Source of the DNA: Tachypleus tridentatus | Taxonomy: Eukaryota > Arthropoda > Merostomata > Xiphosura > Limulidae | Assembly: GCF_004210375.1 (NCBI RefSeq) | Contig: NC_134834.1 | Coordinates: 136,929,009 to 136,993,008, forward strand | Length of the DNA stretch: 64,000 nucleotides | Direction of reading: 5' to 3' | Part shown: in pieces, positions 12,009 through 24,400 of the stretch | Position numbering within the stretch: the stretch's first letter is position 1 | How the letters are laid out: every line of letters begins with the position of its first letter | The notes under the pieces: generated by a model | Database searches by the model: none | What the model was told of the DNA's origin: nothing | Seen by the model: only the letters and a program-made list of their open reading frames with translations | Made by a program: the position numbers and the translations under genes

Positions 12009-13809
12009 TTACGGCAGGAATTTGTGTATGTTTTTCAAAATGATTTTAACTATTATGTCTGTGAGACTGTTGGTGTTTGTATATTCTGCCATTATTTCCG
12101 AGAAAGTGGAAGTTATGGCAGATGTCAGTGTTGTTTCAATTGTTGTTGCTTGTGTATTTTGAGGTGGTTTTGGTACTTCCTCTTCACTTGGTAATGGTTT
12201 TTCCTGTCGGGATGATGAAGTTTTAACCACTGCAGCGTAAGTGTTTGTTTGTGTAGTTGTACTTTGTGGTGCTGGAGTGGTAGGTGTGGGTTCCTTAATG
12301 GTTCGTGGTGGTGGTGGCTTGTTCATGTTGGGATTTTTAATTTCGTGTAGGCCCGGCATGGCCTAGCGCGTAAGGCGTGCGACTCGTAATCCGAGGGTCG
12401 CGGGTTCGCGCCCGCGTAGCGCTAAACATGCTCACCCTCTCAGCCGTGGGGGTGTATAATGTGACGGTCAATCCCACTATTCGTTGGTAAAAGAGTAGCC
12501 CAAGAGTTGGCGGTGGGTGGTGATGACTAGCTGCCTTCCCTCTAGTCTTACACTGCTAAATTAGGGACGGCTAGCACAGATAGCCCTCGAGTAGCTTTGT
12601 GCGAAATTTCCAAACAAACAAACAAATAATTTCGTGTAAGTGTGTTTTAATGGATTTATATTTCTGACAACCTTTATAATTTGCCGTGTGTTCTTCCCCA
12701 CAATTGCAGCATTTGGGTTTGGGGTTCTGTTTTGTACACTGTGTAATGTGGTGATTCTCCCCACAGCCCACACAACGCGCATTTGCTTGGCATGCTGCTG
12801 CTACATGTCCAAACCTTTGGCATTGGTAGCACTGTGTGACAACCACTGCTGGTGTTTTTGTTTGTTCTACTGTGTACTTTTGATACCACATAGTGATACC
12901 ATTATTAATGAATTGTGTAATATCCTGGCTGTTGTCTGTGACTACTTTGATTAGGTTTGTGGGTCTTTTAGTAATATTTGAAATTATGCGGTCTACTGAA
13001 ATATGTTTTATGTTTTGTGTACTTAACTCTTCCTTAATGTCTTCTATGTCTATTGAATTATGTACACCTCGTATCACAAAAGATTTCGGTGTTGGTTTAG
13101 TTCCTGGTAGGTGTATTGTAATGTTTCCTGTTTTGAACGCGTCTGAAGGCCAAGCTTTCAGTAGACTGTTAAAGTCAGCGGGTTCCTGTCCTTGAACCAG
13201 AACACCGCCTCTGGGCAGACGCTTAATATTAGTAATCTTTGTGTTAGGTTTGCACCTGTATATTTCTTTGGCTAATTGTGGTTGGTTGAAACTACCAGGA
13301 ACTCCTTGGATTATAATTGCGTGCTTAGGTGATTTTGGTGCGAGTTGTGTATGTGTGTCTGTGGTGGTTGTTCTTTGTTTAATTTGTTTTTTCTGACTTC
13401 GAGTCTGCACAAGCGTGAAGCCTTCGTCGTCAGAAAGAACTTCGTCTTTGTCTGAACTTGTTTGTTGTGGAATATCCAGGGTGGGGTTTGGGTTGCTAGA
13501 ACTGCTAGTTGTTGGCATATTATAGTCTATAACCGTAGTCTTAGCTACACTATCTTCAGATGATGAAGGCATAATATCTTTTACTAGTTTTCTTTTTTTT
13601 CTAGTCCTAATAGTATTTTCTTTAATAGGCGCTAACCTTGCTTTTAGTTCCTTTTCCGCTACGAACATTAAAGATTTTAATTTTACATCCTCATTATCTA
13701 TTTGGCCACAGTCACTAGACTTACTTTTTGTCCCTGAAACAGACGGGCTTGCTCCCTCAGTCTCAGACGCTACATCGCTCTCCCTGGTCTCCGACTCCCC
13801 GGCCGGCAT
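12009..13809 (-). pseudogene. LINE ORF1 (gag-like, CCHC knuckles), split by SINE
   Basis: The frame opens MPAGESETRESDVASETEGA. A central region has VFTL-type strands (KHAIIIQGVPGSFNQPQLAK), then three cysteine knuckles: CYQCQRFGHVAAAC, CVGCGENHHITQC and CCNCGEEHTANYKGC. A SINE at 12350-12626 interrupts the codons for KTHLHEIKNPNMN. On either side the same frame continues to HKFLP and a stop at 12009. Apart from the SINE I see no other break, so ORF1 was probably intact when the SINE landed. Confidence 0.88.
12350..12626 (+). repeat. Full-length tRNA-derived SINE (family 1) inside LINE ORF1
   Basis: The tRNA-like head (gcccggcatggcctagcgcg..., B box gggttcgcgccc) is followed by a body with 'caatcccactattcgttggt', 'ctagctgccttccctctagt' and the tail 'cagatagccctcgagtagct', 'ttgtgcgaaa', (CAAA)n. 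A perfect 12-bp target duplication taatttcgtgta lies at 12338-12349 and 12627-12638. Confidence 0.95.
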
Positions 13810-14032
13810 GTCGCCTCGTTGTTTAGCGAAGTTGTACTTCCTGTCTTGGGCTAATTCAAATGGTAATAAGGTCTTCTGTCTCTGTGTCTACTGGCGTAAA
13901 ACTCGAAGTGAATAGTAAAAACACTACCAAAATATGAAGCGAAATATGGGTTGTATACGTAGAAATCAAGAGCCTTTCAGAGGTATGTCCTTCCTTTACC
14001 CTCTCCAAGCGCAGAATCTCCCAATCGTTTGA

Positions 14033-14361
14033 GGCTTTTTTTGTTTAGTAATTTCAAATGCAATCTCATATGAAGCTTCCACTACGGCTGCACTCTGCTG
14101 CTGAAACGACCCACTTCTATCAATTCTTTGGCTTTTAAGACAGTGTTCATGCCGTTTGAAGAAATCCAAACCCTTTTTTGCGTGTTCTGGATGTTTCATC
14201 TCGAGATGATTCTTGTGTTTTGATGGTTTCATTGACTCTGCAGTCAGGACAGCATGGCACAAAATACACTGGTTTCTCGATGCCGTCGTTGGCAAGCACA
14301 GTGGTGAAGCCAATGTTGAGGTAGCATTCTGAGTATCTGCGCCGTTTAGCCATGGACACAA
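14033..14361 (-). pseudogene. hAT transposase N-terminus (BED zinc finger)
   Basis: It begins MAKRRRYSECYLNIGFTTVL and continues, after a frameshift, as QCILCHAVLTAESMKPSKHK, NHLEMKHPEHAKKG and FEITKQKKPQTIG. The C-x2-C and H-x-x-x-x-H spacing is that of a BED finger. It ends at the LINE target duplication; the rest of the protein resumes at 8688. Confidence 0.88.
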
Positions 14362-14898
14362 CTCACCTCTACTGCTTACTTATCTCCTTGTTAAAATAAA
14401 ATAAAAATGTTGAATAATGAACGCTTTGGCAACTGTAGATCTTACACTGACTACTTGTGGGGGGTGCAGGTAAAGTAATGATGGGATAAGTATTGGGAGG
14501 GAAGGGAGCGTGGCCAGTCGCGCGATTCGTCATCCACCAATCAGCAACGGACATGTGACTCACGTGTCGACAGCAAGCACACACACACTTAATCACAGCT
14601 AAACAGACACACAAGCATACGTACATGCGCGTGCACTCGCATACTCGCTACTTACTAGTACACACATACATACAGTTGCAGACACATACACATTCACTCA
14701 CAGGCACACATATATACACCCATAATATCACCTAATGACATTGAACTAACGTAGCACACGTTTTGCTTTGCACCGAAACAAAAAAATGTAAGAGCATGAA
14801 AATGTAATTGATGAAATAAAATTAATGTTATCCCAAGCTACTTCTAACAAGACTACGCGACTACCCTGCCAAGGATTTGCGACCCCCCTGACTTAGAC

Positions 14899-15785
14899 TG
14901 AATACATATATGTACATATTGTATATTTTTACTGTATTAATTTGCTGTTGTAGTACGATATGTGCTTTCGTAATTTTCTTTATATTTTAATTATAATCTA
15001 CTTCATTCCTTTTACTAAACTTTTATGTCCATAAAGGGTAGTATTTCATATGAATGTGCATTTTATCTTTTTAAGGATCTATTTATTTTTCTTTATTAAA
15101 AGGGTTATATTGAAGTTTAATGTTAAAAAGGGCTGTAGATAAACTATTTCAGTTGACTGCAATTACCTCTTTATCTTTAAAAGTATGCTTACTTTTGTAT
15201 ATATTGAAGTTTAGTTTTCTAGTGCTTTTATTTTTATAATTTCAGTATTTAATTTACTTTGTATTTGGTGAATCTTTTTATTAATTGAACTATTGTTTAA
15301 TTACTGAAGGGCTAAACATGCAAATTGTACATATTTCCCTGTTAAAGGATTTATTCTGCATTTTTGGTTTTGTCATTATATTGTTTGTTTATTCTTGTGA
15401 AGTGGGCTATCTTATGTTTTCATTTTGCAGTGTAATCAATGTATAGCTCACTTTAAACAATTTATATACTTTTAACTAATCATTATTAATTGAATTCACA
15501 AACTGTATCAGTGTTATAACTTTTCTAAATTAAACATTGTGAAATTTAATTGTATTTACTGTTTAAGGGTTTTTCAGTATGTGCTGCATATTTGTTAAAA
15601 TACTTTGATTTTATATATGGATTTCTTTTCTTTAAGAGTTGTGCCATCTGTTTTGTATTTAAGTGTTTACAAATGTAAGAGAATGTTACTATACTCTTTT
15701 GGCCATTGCAGATGTATAGATTTTATAAAGTTAAAATTAATTTTCAGCTTAAGGGCAAGCCTGAAGTAAAGGGGTGGGAGGAAAA
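14899..15785. other. AT-rich, no gene recognised
   Basis: Long T/A-rich tracts, no coding frame over 60 codons, no repeat ends recognised. Confidence 0.5.
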
Positions 15786-15789
15786 CTAT

Positions 15790-16480
15790 GGTAGGTGAGC
15801 ATACATACCATGCTTTTCTACATTTCTATTTCTAATGTATTATTATTAAAAATTTTCTGTTATTCTGATATGCTCATTTTTCATGTAACATGGTGTCAAG
15901 AAAGTCATTAAGTTGTTTTCATTGTAGCTGTCTTTTCTTTGTCATTCTGATCTACCAACTGAGGGTCTGACTAATGCTGCACATTGTGCAATGATGTTGA
16001 TAGCACTGTTTTCAACTGGTCAGTCAACTGTTACCTCCAGTGATATCTTAATTTTGAATTAGTATGAAAAGCCATGTGGATAGCATTAGATGTTTTGTGT
16101 AAATCTGACATTACCTTTGAAGTAATTGGTGTTAGGTTTAAAGAGTCTTGTATACCATTTTGATGATGATAGTCAGTTAAAGAGGTAGAATGATCAACCA
16201 AGCAAGAATATACACTGGATCTGTATTATACTAAAGATTGCTTCATTAGTATTTTACATCTTATACAGGCTATATTTAGTTTTCACAAACACAGTTATTC
16301 AGAGAAATTTAAAACTACTCTGCAAGATATAACTTGTTAAATATCTTTGTACTGAGTAGACCTATCCCAATGCTGAAAGCAATATTAGTTTGACCTTAAT
16401 ATAAGATATAAATGTGTAATTCATCATAATTACTTTCTCTGATAATGTTTTACTCCTTATTATATGCTAAGCAACAAAAT
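15790..16480 (+). repeat. Dispersed repeat family, copy B
   Basis: It shares with copy A the blocks gtcattaagttgttttcatt, 'ctgacattacctttgaagta' and 'tagacctatccca', in the same order and spacing. Class unknown. Confidence 0.55.
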
Positions 16481-18307
16481 ATGAAATTGTTCTTCTTGAT
16501 AACTAACAACGTGCTGGAATACTAATAGATATATAAAACACAACTGAATCAATATTTGAAATGAAAAGAGTCAATGTGATATTTGAGACTGTACTCCTTA
16601 GCTGGCCAAGGTATGGTATTTGTTTTCCAATGGCAGAAATACTTATCATTATGTGTGTGTGTATATATCAGTTTTAAGATTTAAAAACAAACACAATAAT
16701 TTAGAACAAACTTTAACCAAAAACTATATTTCCCATGTTTCCCTGAGTTCATAAACTTTATTTGACATAAACACAAATATTCTGAGGTTATAAAATTCAT
16801 AAAATTAATCTTCCATTACAAAGAAGTATGCTTCCCTGTAATCTTAATAATTGCAATGTTAAATTTTTAAAATTTAGTTTTAAATTTAAAAAAAAATCAA
16901 GTGATGTAACAATGTTCCAAAAGATTTATTACCTGGAGTGTTGTATGTTACATAGATTAATATTTTGATTAGTTGAAAATTTTTTGTTTTGATAGTACAT
17001 ATTATAACTTAATAAATTAAATCATGCAAAATTTGTTTGAAATGTTAGTGTTATCTTCTACAACTGTGTAGCAAAAAAAATCATTACAATAAAAATATGG
17101 TTTTAAAACAAACTGCTCAGAATTCTGATGATGAAAGTAGTCTGGAATGAATCTCAGTGAGAATTTGCTTATTATACTCTGATTTAAGATCAAGTCAGTT
17201 TCATTTTGAAATGTTAGTGCTCTACAGTTACTCCTAATGATTAGAATTAAGTACTAAATGCCAATATAAGTGTTGTGAATGTCTTTGTCATTACATTTTA
17301 AACTAATTATACAATCATGATTTTAAATTTGTACTTTATTTCTTGTAAGTATGAAATTTGGGTTTAAAAATAAGTAAAGAACGTAGAGAACTTTAATAAA
17401 TGTTGAAGAGTTCTTTATTAATCATGAACTGTTATTATTTGCTCTAAGCCAATTAAATCTCTTTTAACATTAAATACATCACTAAAGTTTCAAGTAGAGA
17501 ATCGGAAACATTCAATGAAGTATTTGTAGAAGGTATAGGGAGTTATATGATCCAACTTGGTCATCATTTGTTCATGCGTGGTATAAATAGTTTGTACAAG
17601 AAAATAATACTAAAAGAAACTGGAATTTAACAATCTTCAAAGCATACTCAATGAAATAGTAAATATAAACAAATCTAGAGTACACATGCATTACATGTGT
17701 TTTTCAGGAGATGAACATTTAAGTTTTCATATTTTCTTCTATTCAAGAGTTTTATATCCATCAATGTAATAGCTCAGATAATAAAGAAGACTTTATATCT
17801 TTAAATACTAATTTTCAGAAGTGACTTTAAAGTATTGGTAGATCAAATGTTAGCATAATTACAATACTTGTGTCTATGCATGAATACTTAGAACTAACTA
17901 TAACACATTTAAAATGAAGTCCAAAAGATGTGACAAACTTTGAATTGAAACTTGCAATAGTCAAACAAACTGAATTTGGGATCACAACAACTATATGGAT
18001 TTGGAACTAGACACACAACAGTTGTCCAGATTTTGTACTGAATCTTAGAAGTAGGCAAATTTTGAATAAAAACGTATGTTAAGAATACAGGCTATAAAAT
18101 CATTCCATAATTTGGAAAACCATCGGAAATAGCATCCTGTCATTATTAAAAATGAGGCATTATAAATGATATATTTCTGTTTAAGTTGTGTAAATGAAAT
18201 ATATATTGTATGTTAATGTTTATGTATTTTACTAATTAGATAAACTATTTTTTTGGTCTTCTGGTATAAACATTTCATTGTTTTTTAAATGTTCTTGGTC
18301 AAATTTT
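16481..18307. other. 3' flank of PDE gene, no other gene seen
   Basis: AT-rich sequence downstream of the PDE stop codon. Part may be 3' UTR. No recognisable coding frame, tRNA or transposon. Confidence 0.5.
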
Positions 18308-18452
18308 TCATTTAGTTTTCTCTTCTTTAGAATCTTCTAGAACTTGTTCTCCTTCTCTTACTTGTTCTTCCTCATACTGAATGGCCTTTGTTTGATTCTC
18401 CAGTGAGTTACTTTGTTGCTTAGCTAATGTTTGCCACTGAGCAAGGTTGCTT
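18308..18452 (-). CDS. PDE10A: PDE10A-like exon 20, last coding exon
   Basis: 145 nt including the stop TGA at 18310-18308. It begins [20 protein letters not shown], like DNLSQWEKVI of PDE10A, and runs into a Glu/Lys-rich, probably disordered tail ending SKEEKTK. The acceptor is AAACCAG|AAGC. No further splice is needed; the nearest clear AATAAA on this strand lies about 890 nt downstream (17414-17419), so a 3' UTR of that length is possible but unproven. Confidence 0.92.
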
Positions 18453-21400
18453 CTGGTTTAAACACCAATAACACAAATATTAGTTAAAACAGCTAATACT
18501 TTACTGAAGATAGCTCCAACTAACAGTTAAGTTTTATGCTAAGTAGTGTTTAAATTACAAATCCACACATATCTTTAAATATGTTACACCTTGCCTCCTG
18601 TTATACATAATATTGTAAGTATTGCAAATTTAGCTATCATAACTTTAGATCATGAAAATATCTTTTATGAAGAAATCATAATTATCTAAAACTAATTCTG
18701 AGAGCTATGCATAGAAATAATTTCTATCATGTAACACACGAGTCAGTTTTAACCACAGAAATTCAATCTTAGAGAAGCATGCATCAAGGACATCTAATAA
18801 ATGAACTTTTGTCTTGGATTTAGAACCATATTTCTCTATCATTAATCCTTTCAGTGCTATCACTGTTTAAGATATAGTTGTCAATGAGAATGCTATCACA
18901 TTTTAACACACAGCTTTATTTTTTCTGCTACATTTTGAAATAATATTGGCAGACTGACTAGATACCGCACCAAAGTACCCATATAAATTAAAATAGTAGC
19001 AGAAAAATAAACCTATGTGTTGCATGGTGATAGCATTGAAAGGAATAAAAAAAATCCATGAGTTCAGACCCAAATCAACACTTATGAAAATCTCTTACAG
19101 CCATTTTATGTAACTATAAAATGTCAGTAATCATCCTGTAGTCTACAAATATGTAAAGCCTAATCATACAGAATGGCTATATCCATCCCAAATATTAATT
19201 TACACGAATTTCAAATACCTTATAATTTTTTTACCCATTAAACTTCAGCAGTGACCACTGCAATGACTACAGTTAAAGTAAGTACTTCATAATCCTTGCA
19301 ACTACTGTAGCATTTATAAAATAGGCCTTACCCTAGTTGAATAAATATTACAATTACAAACTTTTATGTTCTCTATATAATATGTACAAAAGTTTACAAT
19401 TATAGTGTAGTGTAACAGTAAAAGGTTTACAATTACATAGTAAGATATTTCTTGCTACTAGGTAAAACAGATGAGAACTTCCTATAATGGTTATATGGAA
19501 TATGTAAATAAAAGTCCATAGCCATTGTATAGACTATCTGTGAAAAAGGTTTGTGGTCATTATATAGAATGCATGTATAAATTTAATATATTTATGCAAG
19601 ATGATTCTAAAAAAACCTATTGCCATTTAAAATATGTAAAAATCTCTAAGCTCATTATTTTGGCTGCTTGTATAAAAACTTACAACCATTCTAAAAATAA
19701 CAGTTATATTGGACATCTGCACATATTTATAGTCATTATATTAAATGTCTCTCAAATATTTATATTAATTACTTTCATGATGCAAGAAAAACACGTAGGT
19801 TCAAGAAATCTTAACAGAAGTGAATAAAAACCCTTTAACTTGAGCACTTTCAAAAGACTGACCTCTCTTCTTCAGGGGTGAATTGGGAATGGTGGTGTAA
19901 TTGAATGAGTGACATATGATTTTTGTAAAATCATACATCACTATTAAGGTTGCCTTAATCAACTTCTAGTGTCGAATTTTTATTTTGTCTTAGTAAGGTT
20001 GAATAAGAAGACCTCAGATGGTGATATGGTAAGTCAAGAATCAGACTGTGCTACAGTCTTGTAATGAAAATGTGCAACACTGTAAGTGTTTTCTTATTGT
20101 GTTTAAACCTACTACTGAACAAAACCTATGTGTATATACTACATGCATATGCACATGTATATACCTATACATTGTAAACATTTAAAGATTATTTGTCAAA
20201 ATGTACTAGTAAAGTTAGTAAATGAGTCAGCAGTGTCAGTGGTGAGTGAGCACGTGACAGATATTGAGAGATGTCAACAAGCTACAGCATGTTGGTAGGT
20301 GAAGGCTATGCTGGGGAGAAGTGTGTGTGTGCATTTTCATACAGCAAAGCCACATTGGGCTATCTGCTGAGTCTACCGAGGGGAACCAAACCCACTGGGG
20401 AGAAGAAAGTCTAGTATTTAATGGCCACATGATGGGCAAGGTACACCTGTGTGTGCTGATTGATGGGATAGTGAGAAAGTTTCCTGTAGCAAGAATAAAA
20501 GTAGACATTCCATATTACATGAGAACCTTGAGCCCATGTGTACAAAAGCACCCAGCTATGAGATGGTGATAGGCAATATACTAGGCAGTAGTAGTTTTAA
20601 GGAGCCAGACAGAAAGAAGGCTGGCAAAGCATCTGCAGTCACCACAAGAAGTCAAGAAAAAATCAATCAAGACATCAAGCCACTGAATGTCTCAAAAGAT
20701 GACATTCTGAATTTAAGTCTAAGAGAACTTAAGGAACCACAGAAGAAAGAATCTTCACTGCAGAAACTTTGGAAAGCCTGGAAGGGATTTCTGTACTGGA
20801 TCGACCACGGCATCATCAGCAAATTTCATTAGCCAGGGGACATTGGAAATATTATCAGATTCTGCAGATCATGTGACATCTTTCAAAGGACAACACCTAG
20901 AGGGAAGATGCCACTGGGTGAAATGCCTCTCATAAAAGAGCTGTTCAGCAAAGTAGCTGTACAAGTTTTGTGATTTTACATTATGTTACTTGCCCCTCTT
21001 GAATTTTTTTTGTTGCTTTGATTTAATATTTTTTAATCATAATGTCCATTAGTGGGTGTAATATATGAGACAAAAAAAGTGGCTCCCTTGAAAATTCTGT
21101 TAATTTGCTCTTTTATTAATAACAGAAAAAAATATGTAAAACTATGTTTTTAGAATGTGCTCAATGAGATCTGTTCAAATAGATTTGAAATTCTAATTTT
21201 AAAAATGACTTTTGTAAATTCTTGAACTTTTCATGATTTTTGTTACATTTTCTCATAAAGTGTTGTGCACCTGCTGTAGTTTGTTAGACCATCTTATTCC
21301 AATTAATCTATAAAATGATCACTAATAAACCACAGATACCTACTGTAAAGAATCCAGTCCTATACAAAACTTGACATAGACTACATAAAAACAAGGTTTT

Positions 21401-24400
21401 ATATTTCCAATAGAATAGCCCAACCCACTAGTTCAGCAGTAAGGCTTATGATGATAAAACTCAGATTTCAGTACTTGTAGTTGACAAAGCACAGATAACC
21501 CATTATGTAGATTTATGCTAAAAAAAATCAAAACCAAACCTATAGAAGAGCAATAATCTAATTGTGTATATATAAGTTACAGCTTTTTGTAATATAGGTA
21601 TATATTATGTAGAGTGGAGTTTTAGATTTTAAGCAAAATAGTTATTAACTATGTAGTGTTGATTTTCAGCTTTTTCACAGAACGGCCATAAACACTTTAA
21701 AGCTTTAGCTTTCAAACAGAATAGTTATTAACTGCATAGACATGACTTTTAGCTTTACCATAGGATAGTTAGCAATTATATAAAGACGACCTATGTGAAG
21801 AAGTTCTGGGGAATGGCTATAACATTCTTATTGATTATTTATAGAAAGACTATAAGTAAATTTAAGCATCTGTTAAGATTGGTATGAAAAGTACAGAACA
21901 TCCAAAGCCACTGCTACAGAATAGTTAAGGTATTTGTGTAGAACATCCATAACATTGACAAAAGGAAGTCGCTTGCTTCTTTTCATACAATGACATAAGA
22001 TTAATCATCAAAGTTCAGTTTTTTCAGCATATACTGAAAATGTTAATATTTATATAAGGTAAAAAAATAATTTTAACATTACCAAGGATACATCAGTAGA
22101 ATCTCAATTAATTTTAGGCTCCAATTTTAAAGTATAAAAAAGCTTAGATTAGCAAATAATTATTTATTTTTATAAATGGTTGGATAATAATCCCCTATCT
22201 ACCAAGTTAAGAGTTGCAGAGAAAATATACTCAGAATAACTTGTTTTAAGGATGATAAGAAGTTACAACAAATTTTTAAATGAATATCAAAAACTTACAA
22301 ACAACCATCTAACATTGGCCTGCTCTCTGGAATTATGCTTACTAGAAGCTCATAACAAGGCAGACATATGGCTTTTAGAAATCCCACCTGTGAAAATATA
22401 ATAATAAAACGTTAATGTAATGCAGACTATGAGTACCAACAAAAGTAAGACAATTAGTGTTTAATAAAGAAAAGACTCGCAGATAAAGAGGTTTGATTGA
22501 AAGTACAGAATAATACAAAATTATGAAAAGAGAATCTTCATATTCTACTACAAGAATTATTTCTTTTGTACATGTGCATTAGGCTGTCAAAGAACTTTTG
22601 TCCTATCTTACACAGATATTAGAATAATATAGAAAGAAAGTGTAAAATCTATGTATTTTGATCCTGTTTGTGAGGATTTTCCTCTGATACAAATTTGATT
22701 ATATACAGACATTGGAAGGGGGAGAAATCATTGGGTGCAAATTATCCATCTTTCAAATGCCAACTGCAGTTTGATAGTGATGAAAAATTAAACCTGATGA
22801 TGCAAAAACTACAGAATATGTCATAATTTATATCAGTATACTTTTTCCATTTGATATGTAGTTTTTCAATCTATATACAAAATTTAGTTTTTACAAGTTT
22901 TACAGTTACAATGCAGCAGAAATTTCACTTATTAAAAACTAACAGCATGCAACCATACTAAATTGCTATTGACACATGGCTTATTTAGGCCTACATGTGT
23001 TGCTTGAGTTAAGAACAACCACCAAACCTCCTTCCCAGAATACTCCTAGTGACTTACAATATTGAATAGCCCAGAGAGAAATTTTGAGACCCTTGTTTGA
23101 TTTCTTTAAATTAGACTGAGAGTGAAGTTTTTTTGTTTTCGTGGAACGAGCAGCTTTGTTCTCTCACAAACAGGCACAAGTTTTGTGCAGAAAAAACTTC
23201 TAGTTCCTCAAGATTTACTTCTGTGGATGTGACTAGAAGTGAAGTATGTTTTATTCTTTAACTTTTAGATACATTTGAATAAAACACAGGTGGAAATTAG
23301 TAGGTTGGATTCTTAATAGTGTATTGCCTTTTTAGAAATATATATTAATGCTATACATTAAGAAATTATTAGGAGTAGATAATAGGTAACAAAAAACAAA
23401 ACAAAAAAACTATTAGATCCATGTGTTTTGTTACTGTAGACCAATTTATTAATGTGGTTTTCTTCTCTCAAAGTTAGAGATCAGTATAATAAAGGAATAA
23501 ACTACTAGACCATTGAGCTTGTACCTGTGAAGCAGGCTGTTCATGAAGTTTTGTTCTATCCATCATAGGCAATGGTTCTCTTCCCTGTGCCTTCTCAGCA
23601 TCACCCTAAAAAATTATAATTATTAGTTAATTATCAGCCATGCAATAATGAAGTGATATGTAGTTTACTACATAATGATTATTAAGAAAGCATTGCAATG
23701 CTATATTACATAGCTTTTTTTTATTATAATGTTACGGGAAACCATAATTTTTCATTGTTGGACATTTTTGTCATAAACCATTATGAGTATTGTTAGAAGA
23801 TAAAATCTCATAACAAGAGTGCAAGTTTGTTTTTTTTCCCCCAATATTATTTAGAAATACAAATTATGATAGAGCACGAATATTCAGGGCCTTGTAACAT
23901 ATATTTGTAATGTTGTTTGTTTGTAGTTAAGCACAAAGCTACACATTGTGTTGTCTTTGCTGTAACAACCACAGGTATCTAAACCAGGATTTTAACATTG
24001 TAAGCATTCAGACTTACTGTTATGCTACTGGGAGAGCATTTTATTAAAAATTTGATTAAAAGTAATGATAGTCTAAACAAATAACAGTAAACCTTCGACT
24101 GTTTTTTTGTAAGGATATTTACTGTCATATGTTATTTGAGCTGTACAGCCTAAAAAGTATTAATTAAGCTCCACTGAACTAAATTAAAATTAATAATTGT
24201 TTTCTTTTTCTATTTGGTAAATACAGTCACTTTAATGTTACCTGTTCATAGAATTCTTCAAAGATCACCTTTGCTGTACTTTCTTGCTGTTCCCAGGGTT
24301 TTGTACTAGCACAAAGATCACAGGCAGTCATGACAATAGCCTCAAGAAGAAGCCTAAAAACAGTTTTTAACATGATTAAAAAATTCTCATTAATGGGGCA

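Larger units (their letters stand above)
8682..14020 (-). mobile_element. Jockey-like LINE inserted in the hAT
   Basis: Flanked by the 13-bp target duplication ccaatcgtttgag at 8669-8681 and 14021-14033, both inside hAT transposase sequence. On the minus strand it has a short 5' region, ORF1 (gag-like, zinc knuckles), ORF2 (endonuclease plus reverse transcriptase) and a 3' tail of about 490 bp with TA and AAT/AAAT microsatellites. It appears close to full length at about 5.06 kb after removing a SINE. Confidence 0.92.
6962..14890 (-). mobile_element. hAT DNA transposon (ZBED/FAM200-like), interrupted by a LINE
   Basis: The ends begin CAGGGTTTCCC on the left and, reversed, CAGGGGGGTCGC on the right. 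They are flanked by an 8-bp target duplication atttagac (6954-6961) / acttagac (14891-14898), as expected for hAT. Without the 5.35-kb LINE the element is about 2.6 kb, with transposase on the minus strand: BED zinc finger at 14361-14033, then catalytic and C-terminal dimerisation regions at 8688-7230. The one mismatch in the target duplication and at least two frame changes in the transposase point to an old insertion. Confidence 0.88.

Noticed and set aside
12350-12430. A functional tRNA gene at the SINE head
   Set aside because: tRNA-like head with A and B boxes but followed by SINE body, A-rich tail and target duplication; the acceptor stem is not convincing.
12640-13195. Plus-strand and alternative-frame ORFs opposite LINE ORF1
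   Set aside because: Shadows of the ORF1 frame, which has zinc knuckles.
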